In this document: in pieces, positions 44,851-55,984 of the stretch
Layout of the letters: the number at the start of each line of letters is the position of its first letter
Numbering within the stretch: position 1 is the stretch's first letter
Assembly: GCA_017893485.1 (NCBI GenBank)
Contig: CM030363.1
Coordinates: forward strand, 115,110,004 to 115,174,003
Source of the DNA: Hemerocallis citrina
Lineage: Eukaryota > Streptophyta > Magnoliopsida > Asparagales > Asphodelaceae
Direction: 5' to 3'
DNA: 64,000 bases
Position numbers and translations under genes: made by a program
The notes under the pieces: model-generated
The model's database searches: none
What the model was told of the DNA's origin: nothing
The model's input: only the letters and a program-made list of their open reading frames with translations

Positions 44851-45079
44851 TTTCACACTACAAAAATTGCATGTGCACACTACGTGCAAAAAAAATTAAT
44901 AATTTTCATAAATGAAAATCAGGATATTACATAGTGTCATTCTATTAACGCGTGCAACATACGTTCATAACTATTATAAAGGAGGTCTTAGGTTCAAATT
45001 CAGACAACGTCTGAATTTTTACTTTAAAAAATTATTTATTAAGATGTGCATCGCACGTGTAAATTACTAGTATTAATAG

Positions 45080-45296
45080 TGGAAATAGTGGTGATTGTAG
45101 TAGTAGCTGTTGTATGGTGTAGATAAATGCTTTAGGAATTGAACTCAATACTTTGAATGCTAATGATGAGGTTGAGATTTGATTTTGTTTAATGTTTGAG
45201 AATGAAGAAAGGGGAGAAAGGAAAAAGAGATTGAGATATGAAAGGGTAAGGGTAGAAATGTAATTTAATAATTCAAAGTTAATGGAATTGGTTAAG
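45080..45296. repeat. Spacer forming inverted repeat with 40060-40200
   Basis: No gene. GAGATATGAAAGGGTAAGGG and TAGAAATGTAATTTAATAAT are the reverse complement of sequence at about 40090-40140. The copy ends at the TTA where the Harbinger element begins. Confidence 0.6.
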
Positions 45297-45430
45297 TTAG
45301 AGCATCCATAGTCATCATTGTTTAAAAAATGCATAAATGTATAAATGCATATAGCATTTGTCCATTTTGCTGCAGTCGTGGAATGGTATTTTTTAGCAAT
45401 TTAAATTAAAATAATAAAAATCTAGGATCA

Positions 45431-45598
45431 GACGGAGCTTGAAGTTGCGTCGGAGGAATTAAATTCTTTTTAAATTGAGTGACGCAACTTCACATTGCGT
45501 CGGAAGAGAAAAAAAACAAAAAAAACAAATGTGCCAGACGCAACTTCACTTTGCGTCTGGGCTTTGGGGGTCTCGGACGCAACTTCAAGTTGCGTCCG
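45431..45598. repeat. Cluster of four subterminal palindromes
   Basis: At 45431-45451, 45481-45501, 45537-45557 and 45574-45598, each GACGCAACTT..(A)AGTTGCGTC or a close variant, 21-25 nt long, spaced 17-50 nt. Arms repeat, linkers do not. Confidence 0.8.
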
Positions 45599-45846
45599 AC
45601 CACTTGATTTTTATTTTTTTGGCTTTATTTGCTTTTCTGGATTTTGGGGAGTAATTTTAGGCTTTATTAAAAAATTATGGACCAAATTACCCCTAGTTCA
45701 TATTCTATATATTGAAGTTATATTGGAACGAAGCAAATATCTTTTTGCTCTCGCCCAACTCTCTATCTCAATCTGCTCTCGGCCAACTCTCTATCTTAAT
45801 TTCATCAGCCCAACACTCTATATCAATTTCTAATTAGTGGAGAAAA

Positions 45847-47979
45847 ATGTCTTCGATACGAAGATTTATTGGTCGTTTGAAATCAAAGAGAGAACAGATG
45901 CCAGCTCATGGCAAGACAAGCAACGAAGGTGAAGAAGAGATTCCAAATGTCGACTTTGCCGATTAATCCAGTTGGAATCGTGCAGTAGACGATTCCAACA
46001 TATAAGTCAATATATTACTGTTACCCCTGAGGACAGTTTCTGTAAATTCAGGGGAAATTGGAAGGAACCAACCAAGATGTACAATCAGTACTGCTCATGG
46101 GTCCCACTTATTAAACAACTAGCAGAGCAGGTGGGATGGCACAGTTTCATGAAAACCAATACAAACAAGTCGTCGATTCGGCTCGTCGAGGCACTCGTAG
46201 AGAGATGGTGGGACACTACACACACTTTCCACCTACCTTGTGGTGAGTTGGGTTTCACTCCATTAGATTGGGTTATGCTAACGGGGATTCCTATCGGTAC
46301 CGGCGAGTTGCCTTCATGGGACGATGAGGTCTATACTTTTCAAATTGTTCTGACTCGCTTCTTTCCAGAATTAACAGTAGATTATTGAAAATCACAAGGT
46401 ATATGGTATTTATTTTTCAAAAATTATTTTACCAATACTATGATTAAAGAAGCCGAAACCGATATGGAACTAGCAATGAGAATTGCACGAGCTTTCTTTA
46501 TGTACTTTCTCGGTGCATTTTTTTACACTAATGGTGCTGGGTTAGTAAGGTGTGGTTGGCTAGCCGCAGTTGTAGACCTGAATGCTGTTGCCAAATACGA
46601 TTGGGGTAGTCATGCACTTGCTCTGCTGTATTTGTCTTTGGACTCATGTAGCAGACTTAAAGTGAAGGGGTTTAATGGGTCGTGGCAAGTATTGGAGGTA
46701 ATACTTAATCTATTAGCTACTAATTTTAGTCGAATAATGTCATTATGTTATTTCAACTGGTCTCTTCGTAACATATTTGATAATTATGTTTTACAGTATT
46801 GAGCTTATGAATACACAAATTGCTATGTTCCAGTTAGAGATAGGAACATCCTTATGGAGACTCACATGACTAATTCTGATGTATGGCCGAAAATTATTCG
46901 ATTGAATAAAGAATTCTTACAGTTAGGCCGATCTGATCCTATTAGGTACAATCAATCGATGGCTCGTGATCAGTTAGAGATGCGCACTTCTTCCTCCATC
47001 ATTTAGAAGCCATATAATGGGTCAACAATGAAAGACGTCTATGAAATTGAAGCTGCTAAATTCATTTCACATTATCGACATGCTTTTACGTACTACGGCC
47101 AGGTATATTAATTTTTGTCATATTTATTTACAATACTTTGATTAAATAGTTTTTATGCTAAAGTGAACATTTGATTGCAGGGTGTATGGTATCTTGGTGA
47201 TCGTTGTATTCGGCAACTTACTGGAGTAAGTGCTATCCCAAAAGACCCACCTCCTCTCATGCGTTTCATGACATCCAGTACTACACTTCCTAAACTTATT
47301 GAAGCATTACCTTTCGTACGTCGTGTAGAGCAGATCACTTATTATCAGTATTGGGCTAAGGTTTCAATTGGTCCGATAATGTCGACACTCTCCCATGCAG
47401 CCAATGTCGATTTCGTTGGGCCAGCATCTATTATAGATACTTCCACTCAGTTGCCATATGTTGCACCTCCATTTTGGCTACCGGCCGAGTATTCAACTCA
47501 ATCCACTACAGATAATTCATTATTGCTTGGTGAACCTTACGTTGAAGTGCCACTTTTTCAAGGCGGTACTCTTATCAAGAATTTGGACGCTAATATCAAT
47601 GTCCCGTTTCATCAAAGTTGGCAACCATCATATGTGAGTTACGAAAATCGTATATACATTTTCGGCTTTAATAATGTTATTATGTTATAATGTATTTTAC
47701 ATACTCTCATTATTTTATATATCTTATACCTTTCCACAGGAGGAGTTATACACTCGTTGTCAATAATTGAGCAACACTGAAGCACAGCTTCGACGAATAA
47801 TAATTTCAGAAATGGTATTGAGGGAATCAATTTCTCGTGAATTACCAAATGTTAGGCGATCTGTATCGATGAGCAGACCATCTAATTACCGACATAGACC
47901 ATTGAATCTAAATTTAGATGACATCGGTGCATCCATGTCCTCATTTATGCTTGAAACACAGTATAATTTTGAAGAATAG
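45847..47979 (+). pseudogene. Plant mobile domain (PMD, aminotransferase-like) protein, decayed
   Basis: PMD proteins occur in plant transposons and in the host MAIN/MAIL family, which has nuclear roles in silencing and genome stability. A start at 45847 (MSSIRRFIGRLKSKREQM) reads to a stop at 45966, and a shifted frame continues from 45972. The core is clear: SIRLVEALVERWWDTTHTFH then PCGELGFTPLDWVMLTGIPI. 46440-46802 adds AMRIARAFFMYFLGAFFYTN. After TGA at 46800-46802, reading continues as YVPVRDRNILMETHMTNSDV to another stop near 47007. A GT-AG intron (about 47103-47179) precedes GVWYLGDRCIRQLTGVSAIP. A second intron (about 47635-47739) leads to the C-terminus ending at 47979. At least three nonsense changes make it a pseudogene. 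Confidence 0.75.
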
Positions 47980-48505
47980 GAAAATTGTACATCATTTATT
48001 TTCTATTTACCTTGACGGTATTAATATCAACTTGTAAATGTCAATCAGAAAATGTCACATCATGGTATTAATGTCAATTTGAACATTTTCTTTTTCCTCA
48101 TTTGTAAAACCACATAATTATTGTCAGGGTATTGGGCTAACTTAGGGATTGTAGACTTGAGGGTATTGTAGTCACATTATTTATGTCACATGGCTAGTAG
48201 GTTTATACTTGGATTGTAGTGAAATAGGTTTTTGTATTTATTCAATTCTATACCCATTATTCACAGTTACTTTCCTATCTACAAAGTGTAGGTTTTGACT
48301 TTTCTTACACCTATTTATTAACTTTGAGATTGGATAGGACCTATTTATTAACTTTGAGATTGGACAGGACATTGATGATTCGTTCTTCTTCAAGCGGCAT
48401 GATCAGTATTTATATGCTGCCATCCTGTTTTACATTTATTTCTCGACTGCACTTTGTAAACTCCAACTCCAAAAGAACCCACTGCAAATTACCTTCTAAT
48501 TAACC
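47980..48505. other. Intergenic spacer between PMD and transposase genes
   Basis: 526 bp, AT-rich, no gene. A 26-bp tandem duplication (CCTATTTATTAACTTTGAG..) lies at about 48308-48365. It probably holds the transposase promoter, but no clear TATA box was chosen. Confidence 0.5.
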
Positions 48506-48929
48506 ATGGCTAATTTACTTGTACCTTCTTCCTCGAGTTCATCTTCTGATTCATCAGAGGAGGACAACAATGTTGTTGCTAGGATTCTTCACAACCGTCT
48601 AGTAAGGATTGGAAAGATAATCCAAGCTAGTGAACAAATCAATCGTTCCCGTTACATTCGTCGAGAAAGAGAAGAATGTCATAGACGGATGTGGAAAGAC
48701 TACTTTGCCGAAAATTCAGTTTACCCAGATTCAATTTTCCGTCGTCGATTTCGTATGCGCCGACAACTCTTCAACCGGGTATTGGATACTGTTGTGGGTT
48801 ACGATCAGTATTTTCTCCAGTCTCAGGATACTTGTAAACAACTTGTCTTAACTCCTCATCAAAAAATTACGGTGGCACTACGATGTTTGGCGTACGGAGG
48901 TGCGACTGATGCGGTTGACGAATATATAC
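48506..48929 (+). pseudogene. PIF/Harbinger transposase, N-terminal part
   Basis: This family (Plant_tran / DDE_Tnp_4, related to host ALP1) cuts and inserts DNA with a DDE catalytic core. The ATG at 48506 (CCATGGCT context) opens MANLLVPSSSSSSSDSSEE, a serine-rich leader. It continues with the basic ERE-ECHRRMWKDYFAENSVYPD, then FRRRFRMRRQLFNRVLDTV and the helical ALRCLAYGGATDAVDEYI. At 48930 Tat-3 begins, preceded by TSD TATAC. Homology resumes at 63697 with the DDE domain. Skipping one TSD keeps the frame, but a TGA follows within a few codons of the junction, so the gene was probably already or later inactivated. Confidence 0.85.
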
Positions 48930-49522
48930 TGTTACCGCTAAATCTGGTGTGGGGGCAAACAGATGAATTTGTGGATTCTTGGAAAACTTAAATAGAAAAC
49001 CTGAAACCTGTTCTGCCGGAGCTTGGCCGTTGACTCCCGCCGTACACCTGCAAAAAGTGCGAGACATCGGGGTTGATCCCGGCGACGCACCCTACGACGC
49101 TCAAGTCAATAACCAGAAGAGATTATGAGAGAGCGTAAATTGGTAAAAGATTGATTACCTCTTAATGGTGGTGGATGGGGGGTATTTAGAGCTGCCGCTG
49201 GGGTCAGATTAGGAATGTAATCCCTGTGATCAGATAAGGAATGTAATCCCTAATCCCTAGTGAAAGGATAGATGTGAATTAGGGCCGTTGATTAGTATTA
49301 ATCAGAAATCCTAATTCTATCCCGCTGGACTGGGTTTATTTCGGGTTGGGACCCGTACCCAGTTGAGGTGGATCCGTTCGTGGGTTATTGGGTCTTTGGG
49401 GAAAAGACCCAAGACCCACTTCAGACCCGTTTGTGGAGTGAAATTACCATTTTGCACCTAGGCTTTAAGATTCGCGCTCGATTTGGATGGTTCCGATTTA
49501 ATCCCATTTTTTAGCCATATCA
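48930..49522 (-). repeat. Tat-3 3' LTR
   Basis: 593 bp, plus-strand TGTTACCGCTAAATCTGG to TTTTAGCCATATCA. Its TATA box is changed (TCTAAATA on the minus strand near 49182) compared with the partner. Confidence 0.95.
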
Positions 49523-49537
49523 CGAGGCCCCCACTCC
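49523..49537 (-). promoter_or_regulatory. Tat-3 PPT
   Basis: Minus-strand GGAGTGGGGGCCTCG directly before the 3' LTR. It is nearly identical to the Tat-2 PPT at 38110. Confidence 0.8.
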
Positions 49538-49960
49538 TATAGGCTGAGAAGGTTCAGTCTTTGAGGAGTAGTTTTACTGTTTCAATGGCTTTCGGAGTTG
49601 TATCGGAGTCCAAACGAGGGGTGATGATTCTTTGCATGGGGCAGTATGGTGGTTTTCCGGGTTAGTTGCGTGCTCTAAGTTGTTCTTGAGCCCCTCTGGT
49701 TTTCTGGCATTTTCCCCTTAATTTTCATCTATCTTTCGGATCACTTATTTAATTTTGCGAATTGCCGATTCGTCGTTCGGGGGTCTTAATCAACCACTCT
49801 AGGCAATAATTATTTACTCAGGGGCTCAAAATATTTCCCTGAATTTATAATTAGCTTCTAGAATTTTTAATTAATTTACCCGAATTTTTAATCCTTTTTT
49901 CGCAATTTTTTAAATAAATAAAACGGTTTTAATAAATAAAAATTAATTTTTAATACCGAA
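49538..49960 (-). other. Tat-3 3' untranslated spacer
   Basis: No gene. The part nearest the LTR is moderately GC-rich and 49840-49945 is AT-rich (AATTTTTAATTAATTT), like 15890-16190 in Tat-1. Confidence 0.5.
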
Positions 49961-52490
49961 TTATGTCGTGGCGAGATTTGGACCCTTCATCGTTGCCGAG
50001 CGTGATTTTCTTGGGGATCGGACGATCTGAGCGGGTCGCCTAGTATTTTCTCCGTATGTGGAGGTCGGTACCTTGGCACCTCGGCTCTGACTCCTCAGCA
50101 ACTCGGCTCGGAGCGCTGGGATATGCCGAGCTACGTGGCGCGATCCTAAGCGTTCATTATGGCACAAATCCTCACAAAACGCTATCTTGTCGTTTTGTGA
50201 GCGTGGCTCGATTTGAGCCGTCCATCAAGTTTTGACACGAATTTTGGGACGATCCGACGGTGAATCTGGCTCGGCAGAATTTTTCTCCATATATGGAGGT
50301 CGGTAACTCGTCCCTTCGGCTCGACTCCTCGGCAGCTCGGCTCGGAGCGCTGGGATCTTCCGAGCTACGTGGCGCGATCCTGAGCGTTCATCACAGCGTG
50401 GATCACGAGGATGGGGTTCAGATCACGAGAAAATGCTATCTTGTCATTTTGTGGGCGCGGTGCGATCTGAACCGTCCATCAGGTTTTGACACGAATTTTG
50501 GGACGATCCGACGGTGATACTGGGTCGGCTAAATTTTTCTTCATATGTGGAGGTCGGTACCTCGTCCACTCGGCTCGGTTGCTCGCCCTCTGCCCCAGTA
50601 GCTCGGTGGCTCGGCCAAGCTGTTCGGTAGCTTGGCTATGTACACCGGTGGCAAGCAGCTCGGACGGAACACGTGGCACGATCCTGAGTGTTCATCACGG
50701 TGCGGATCACGAGGACGGGGTTCAGATCACGAGAAAATGCTATCTTGTTGTTTTGTGGTCGTGGTGCGATCTGAACCGTCCATCAAGTTTTGACACGAAT
50801 TTTGGGACGATCCGACGGCGATACTGGGTCGGCTAAATTTTTCTTCATATGTGGAGGTCGGTACCTCGTCCACTCGGCTCGGTTGCTCACCCTCTGCCCC
50901 AGTAGCTCGGTGGCTCGGCCAAGCTGTTCGGTAGCTTGGCTATGTACACCGGTGGCAAGCAGCTCGGACGGAACACGTGGCACGATCCTGAGTGTTCATC
51001 ACGGTGCGGATCACGAGGACGGGGTTCAGATCACGAGAAAATGTTATCTTGTCGTTTTGTGGTCGTGGTGCGATCTGAACCGTCCATCAGGTTTTGACAC
51101 GAATTTTGGGACGATCCGACGGCGATACTGGGTCGGCTGAATTTTTCTCCATATGTGGAGGTCGGTACCTCGTCTACTCGGCTCGGCTGCTCGCCCTCTG
51201 CCCCAGTAGCTCGGTGGATCGGCCAAGCTGTTCGGTAGCTTGGCTATGTACACCGGTGGCAAGCAGTTCGGACGGAACACGTGGCACGATCCTGAGTGTT
51301 CATCACGGTGCAGATCACGAGGACGGAGTTCAGATCACGAGAAAACGCTATCTTGTCGTTTTGTGGTCGTGGTGCGATCTGAACCGTCCATCAGGTTTTG
51401 ACACGAATTTTGGGACGATCCGACGGCGATACTGGGTCGGCTGAATTTTTCTCCATATGTGGAGGTCGGTACCTCGTCTACTCGGCTCGGCTGCTCGCCC
51501 CCTGCCCCAGTAGCTCGGTGGATCGGCCAAGCTGTTCGGTAGCTTGGCTATGTACACCGGTGGCAAGCAGCTCGGACAGAACACGTGGCACGATCCTGAG
51601 TGTTCATCACGGCGTGGATCACGAGGACGGGGTTCAGATCACGAGAAAACGCTATCTTGTCATTTTGTGGTCGTGGTGCGATCTGAACCGTCCATCAGGT
51701 TTTGACACAAATTTTGGGACGATCCAACGGCGATACTGGGTCGGCTGAATTTTTCTCCATATGTGGAGGTCTGTACCTCGTCTACTCGGCTCGGCTGCTC
51801 GCCCTCTGCCCCAGTAGCTCGGTGGATCGGCCAAGCTGTTCGGTAGCTTGGCTATGTACACCGTTGGCAAGCAGCTCGGACGAAACACATGGCACGATCC
51901 TGAGCGTTCATCACGGCGCGGATCACAAGGACGGGGTTCAGATCACGAGAAAATGCTATCTTGTCGTTTTGTGGTTGTGGTGCGATCTGAACCGTCCATC
52001 AGGTTCTGACACGAATTTTGGGACGATCTGATGGCGATACTGGGTCGGCTGAATTTTTCTCCATATGTGGAGGTCGGTACCTCGTCCACTCGGCTCGGTT
52101 GCTCTCCCTCTGCCCCAGTAGCTCGGTGGATCGGCCAAGCTGTTCGGTAGCTTGGCTATGTACACCGGTGGCAAGCAGCTCGGACGAAACACATGGCACG
52201 ATCCTGAGCGTTCATCACGGTGCGGATCACAAGGATGGGGTTCAGATCACGAGAAAATGCTATCTTGTCGTTTTGTGGTCGTGGTGCGATCTGAACCGTC
52301 CATCAGGTTTTGACACGAATTTTGGGACGATCCAACGGCAATACTGGGTCGGCTGAATTTTACTCCATATGTGGAGGTCGATACCTCGTCCACTCGGCTC
52401 GGTTGCTCGCCCTTTGCCCCAGTAGCTCGGTGACTCAGCCAAGCTGTTCAGTAGCTCGGCTATGCACTCCGGTGGCCCGTCGAGGTGCTG
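49960..52490. repeat. 304-bp tandem array, about 8 units
   Basis: The marker CTATCTTGTCGTTTTGTG recurs near 50183, 50438, 50739, 51043, 51347, 51651, 51955 and 52259; the last six intervals are 301-304 bp and the first is shorter. Units contain GGGACGATCCGACGGCGATA, CCATATGTGGAGGTCGGTAC, AGCTCGGTGG. The inner units differ by only a few bases, so the array has been homogenised recently. The 116-residue ORFs repeated here are shadows. Confidence 0.95.
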
Positions 52491-52621
52491 GTTGCCGAGT
52501 GATGGAGTTAAGCGGATTGACGAGTTCTTGCCTTGGAGCATTGGAACTCTCTGTTTTGTCATTTTGCCTTCCTTTCGTGGGCCCTTAAATGCCTAGAGAG
52601 CCCAAACGTCGCTCTCTTAGC

Positions 52622-52627
52622 TATAAG
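52622..52627 (+). promoter_or_regulatory. TATA box of aORF copy 3
   Basis: CTATAAGTCCTCACTCACC followed by TCACCCCCTAGCTC, about 225 nt before the ATG at 52850. The downstream CCTC/CACCTC context matches copies 1 and 2. Confidence 0.55.
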
Positions 52628-52849
52628 TCCTCACTCACCTCACCCCCTAGCTCATTTCTCTCTTTTACTTTGAATTTTTACTTTCACTCTCAGTTTCGCT
52701 CTGCTAGCGGTGATTTGTGCGCCAAGGTGGTGGTGGTGGCTGTCGCATAGGCTAGGCGATTTCCGCCGAAAAAATTCCGACCGTGCACGTCACATCAAAG
52801 TTTACGTCACATCAAGGTCAGGTGCTTTTGCCTTAGATATTTATTAGAA

Positions 52850-55622
52850 ATGTCAAGGGTAAACTCGGGAAGTGAGGCATCGTCCTCTGGAGATAGTGTT
52901 GCCGAGGAAAGAAGTCCAGTAGTGAGCCGAAGGAAGGGAAAGAAAGTGGTAGGGTCGCCTGCGGCCGTGAAGAAGAAAGCAGTTGCTCGGTCTCCCATAG
53001 TCGAGGAGATCGTGGAGCCAGAGAGGCGAGCCCCCGAGTCGGGCTGGTACCCTGGTGTGCTGTCCGGTCACGTCGGCATTAGGCAATACGAGGGCGATCT
53101 GCTGAAGAAGGCAATCGTTGGTCGGTCAGCCGTTTACGAGGAGAACGCCCCGATGGAGGTCACCGAGGTGGACGACCTTGCTTCGGTATTATCCGAGAAG
53201 GACCTCCTCCAGATCAGAAAGGGGTTCGCCGGCCCTGGGATGCGAGCGTGCACCGAGTTGTCGCCGGACACGTGCGTGTTCGACTTCGACTCTTTGTGTG
53301 TCGGCTTGCGCTTCCCTCTGCATCCTTTCGTGTTGGAGGTTCTCCACTGGTACTGTCTGGCGCCGGTGCAATTTATGCCGAACACCTGGCACCACGTGCT
53401 CGCCTTCTTGCTGCAGTGTCGCATTGCCGAGGTCGAGCCAGACCTGGTAATCCTTCGGAGTCTGTATCGGATCAACCGGATGACGAAGGCTGAGCCTCGC
53501 TACTACTTGTCACCCCGGAGAGGCATTAAGCTCATAGAGAATCCGGATTCGATCAAAGGTTGGAAGGAGAAGTTTTTTCTATTGAAGGGGCCCTCGAGGC
53601 TGGACTTTCCGACTCGGTGGAAGGAAGAGGTGCCAAAGTTTGCAAGGGCTGACCCGGTGCTGATTGCGGCCGAGGAGGAGGTGGCGGCGAGGCTCATTGC
53701 TCTCCCAATGTTAAGCTAGAGAGGAATGACTGAGGAGGTGCTATACGGGTCGGGCCTTAGTCCGATCAACCCGAGTATGCCCTTGACATCTCGCTGCATT
53801 TTTTTTCCTTTCTTGTGCGATCTTCTAACTTGTTGTTTTTTGGTTTTGTTGTTTGGAACAGAGGACGCCGAAGATGGACTTCATGGGAATGATGTCTGAG
53901 CGAGGCAAGGTTGCCGATGGTACGAAGAGGAAGAAGCCGAGCACCGGGCTCGCATCCGGACGTCCTTCCAAGGCCCCCTCGGTAGTTGCCGACCCTACCC
54001 CTGCTCCTCGGCCGCCATATCCATCGGTGGCCATCTTTGTAGACCCGTCAGCCCCGGCCTCGTCAGCCCTGACGAGTGAGGCCTTCTCGGTTTTGGTAGC
54101 GCTGGCACTGCAGGCCCCGCCTCTGACGCCTCAGGCCGAGCAGATCTTGATAGAGGCCCATAAGAAGCTGTTCGTCCCCGAATGGTGGGTGAAGAACCAC
54201 GACGGCTTCCTTGGTGATTCGCAGATGTGCATGCAGGCCGTCAAGCATCTCGCTACCCCAAAGGACCGAGCTACTCTGAAGGCGGGGACGACCGGGGACG
54301 ATACCTTCAAGATCGCTCGGTCGCTCATGTCGGTAAGCATTTTTCTTTGAGAATTTCCTAAAGTCTATAACTCGGCTCTTACAACCACCTAACGCACATT
54401 CATTGCAGGCCACTTGTCACTTCGGCCATCTTGTTCAGGAGTTCACTGAGCAAGAGAAGGAGCTGAAAGCCCTCAGTGACAAGGACAGGGCAGAGAAGGC
54501 GAGGGCGGTGAAGCAGCTCGAGGCCGAGCAGCGCCGCTCGGAGGGCTTGGAGGTCTGGGTTGCCGATCTTGAGACGGTACTGGAGCGAGCGAAGGAGCAG
54601 CTCGCCGCAGAGGTTGCCAAGGTTGCTAAGGCTGCCGAGGAGTTGGCCGCATTGGCGAAGGCGCTGGAGGCAGCGAGGGCAGAGAGATGCCGCGGCGGAG
54701 GTGGCCAGGAAGGAGGTTGAGACCGAGGTGAAGAAGCACATGGCTAGGAACATGGAGCTGTCCTATGCGAGAGCACTTGACCACGTCGAGGCTCGTTTCC
54801 CCGGCTTCGAAAGAGTGGGATATCATCTGTGGCCCGGCGAAGAGGAGGAGGGCGAAGAGCAGGAAGGAGAAGAGGAGGGTGACCAGCGGGACATGGAGGT
54901 GCCTGCCTTCTCCGAGACTGTGGCGGTCGTTACCCCTAAGCCGGGGCGACGGGGGGCAAGGGACCATCTGGCGAGATGCCTGTTACCGAGCCGCCGCCGC
55001 AGGTGGATCCTTGATCTCCCCGTCTTTTCCATAAACCGTCTTTTTTTTTTTTTGTAAAGCCTTATAGCGGACTGGCCACTGCTTCTTTTTGATATAAATG
55101 AAAGATTTCTTTTTGAATTTGTCCAAGTGTTTGGCTCGGAACCTATTTCCCAATGAAATGGTTTGGTTTTTTCAGATCGTCGGACTTGGTTCGGACGTCG
55201 CGACGGCTCGGCGGCGAACAGAATTATTTAAGCAATCACGCGAATCTCGTCTCGAGGGCGAGATCGAGTTAATTAGGAGGGTGTTATTCAACGTGGAGAA
55301 GACGAACAGCGAGTTATTGGCTGAGATTCGTCATTTGCAGATAGTCGAGGGAGAACTCTCGGCGAAGGAGGATGAGTTAACTTCGGCGCTGGCCGAGCGC
55401 GACGAGCAAGCTTCGAAGGTTGAGCAGCTAAAGCGGGTTACGGTCGACAAAAGCATTGAAGTGACCAACCTTCGCCGAATCATCACTGACTGTGCTGGGG
55501 ACGCAAGCTCGGCAAAACTTCCTCGGTTCAAGATGTCATTGAAAGACGATACTTTGAAGGATAGGATCGTCGAACTCGAAGAGGAAGTCGCTCGCCTTAA
55601 ACCTCAGCCCGGTGAGGATTAA
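52850..55622 (+). pseudogene. aORF copy 3 (Transposase_28 / putative gypsy-type transposon protein), spliced, nearly intact
   Basis: Antisense to gag-pol; function unknown. The best preserved copy. Exon 1 from 52850 (MSRVNSGSEASSSGDS) has a charged N-terminus, then the core: FAGPGMRACTELSPDTCVFD, RFPLHPFVLEVLHWYCLAP, NPDSIKGWKEKFFLLKGPSR. A TAG at 53717-53719 interrupts it shortly before the donor at 53775 (SPINP). Intron 1 is 53775-53861; exon 2 (53862-54332) has a basic, proline-rich part and ALALQAPPLTPQAEQILIEA. Intron 2 is 54333-54408 (GTAAGC..TTGCAG, phase 0). Exon 3 is a long coiled coil (VQEFTEQEKELKALSDKDRA) with a frame slip near 54690. A probable exon 4 starts near 55175 after TTTTTTCAG and is also coiled coil, ending at the stop at 55622. 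Confidence 0.8.
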
Positions 55623-55984
55623 CGTCCGAAGCACTTCGTGCACCCGCGAGGAGAGCGAGAGGGGGATCTCCTTCTACGAACTCACGACTCGACCACCTAT
55701 CGTTCGTTGGAGCCCGGCCGACGCCCAGAGTGGCGTGGCCATCTCGTCTAGTGGAGCATCGGTTGGAGCCACTGTCAGAGGCAGCGCCGAGGAAGCGTCT
55801 CGGTTCGTGGGTGTGGAGACGAGCTCAGAGGTGAAGTGGCGCCGCCCTCGCATTTCTCTAAACCGGAACATCCTTGTCCCGAAGAAGCATTTTAAGAGTT
55901 GTATTATACTTTGGAATTTTTGTAGCACCTTGTTGTAGTAGCTTGGCCTTGTAATTTGAATGTTTTTTGTCCGTTGTACTCCTT

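Larger units (their letters stand above)
41516..44931 (-). mobile_element. Solo LTR, Tekay/Del-like, 3.4 kb
   Basis: Plus-strand ends TGTAACGCCCCGAATTCC and ATCAGGATATTACA, with perfect TSD TAGTG (41511-41515 and 44932-44936). In its own orientation it begins TGTAATATCC and ends CGGGGCGTTACA, like the giant LTRs at 17247. It has no coding region, PBS or PPT. An internal 40-bp motif (CCACGCCATGTC, ATGCATTCTGTGGC) is duplicated at about 42147 and 42277. A TATA box on the minus strand is listed separately. Confidence 0.85.
41483..45070 (+). mobile_element. Short Helitron-like element c, split by a solo LTR
   Basis: 41483-41515 (TCCCTAATATAATAATGAGAG) and 44932-45070 (ending GCATCGCACGTGTAAATTACTAG) together match elements a and b. 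The LTR at 41516-44931 sits between GTCTTAGTG and TAGTGTCATT, as expected from element b (CCTTAGTGTCATTTG). Confidence 0.6.

Noticed and set aside
45495..45833. 112-residue ORF upstream of the PMD gene
   Set aside because: Lies over the palindrome cluster and AT-rich DNA; no similarity to PMD or transposase.
50486..52356. Series of 109-116 residue ORFs at 304-bp intervals
   Set aside because: Shadows of the tandem array; no domain, no start context, and equal open frames on the other strand.
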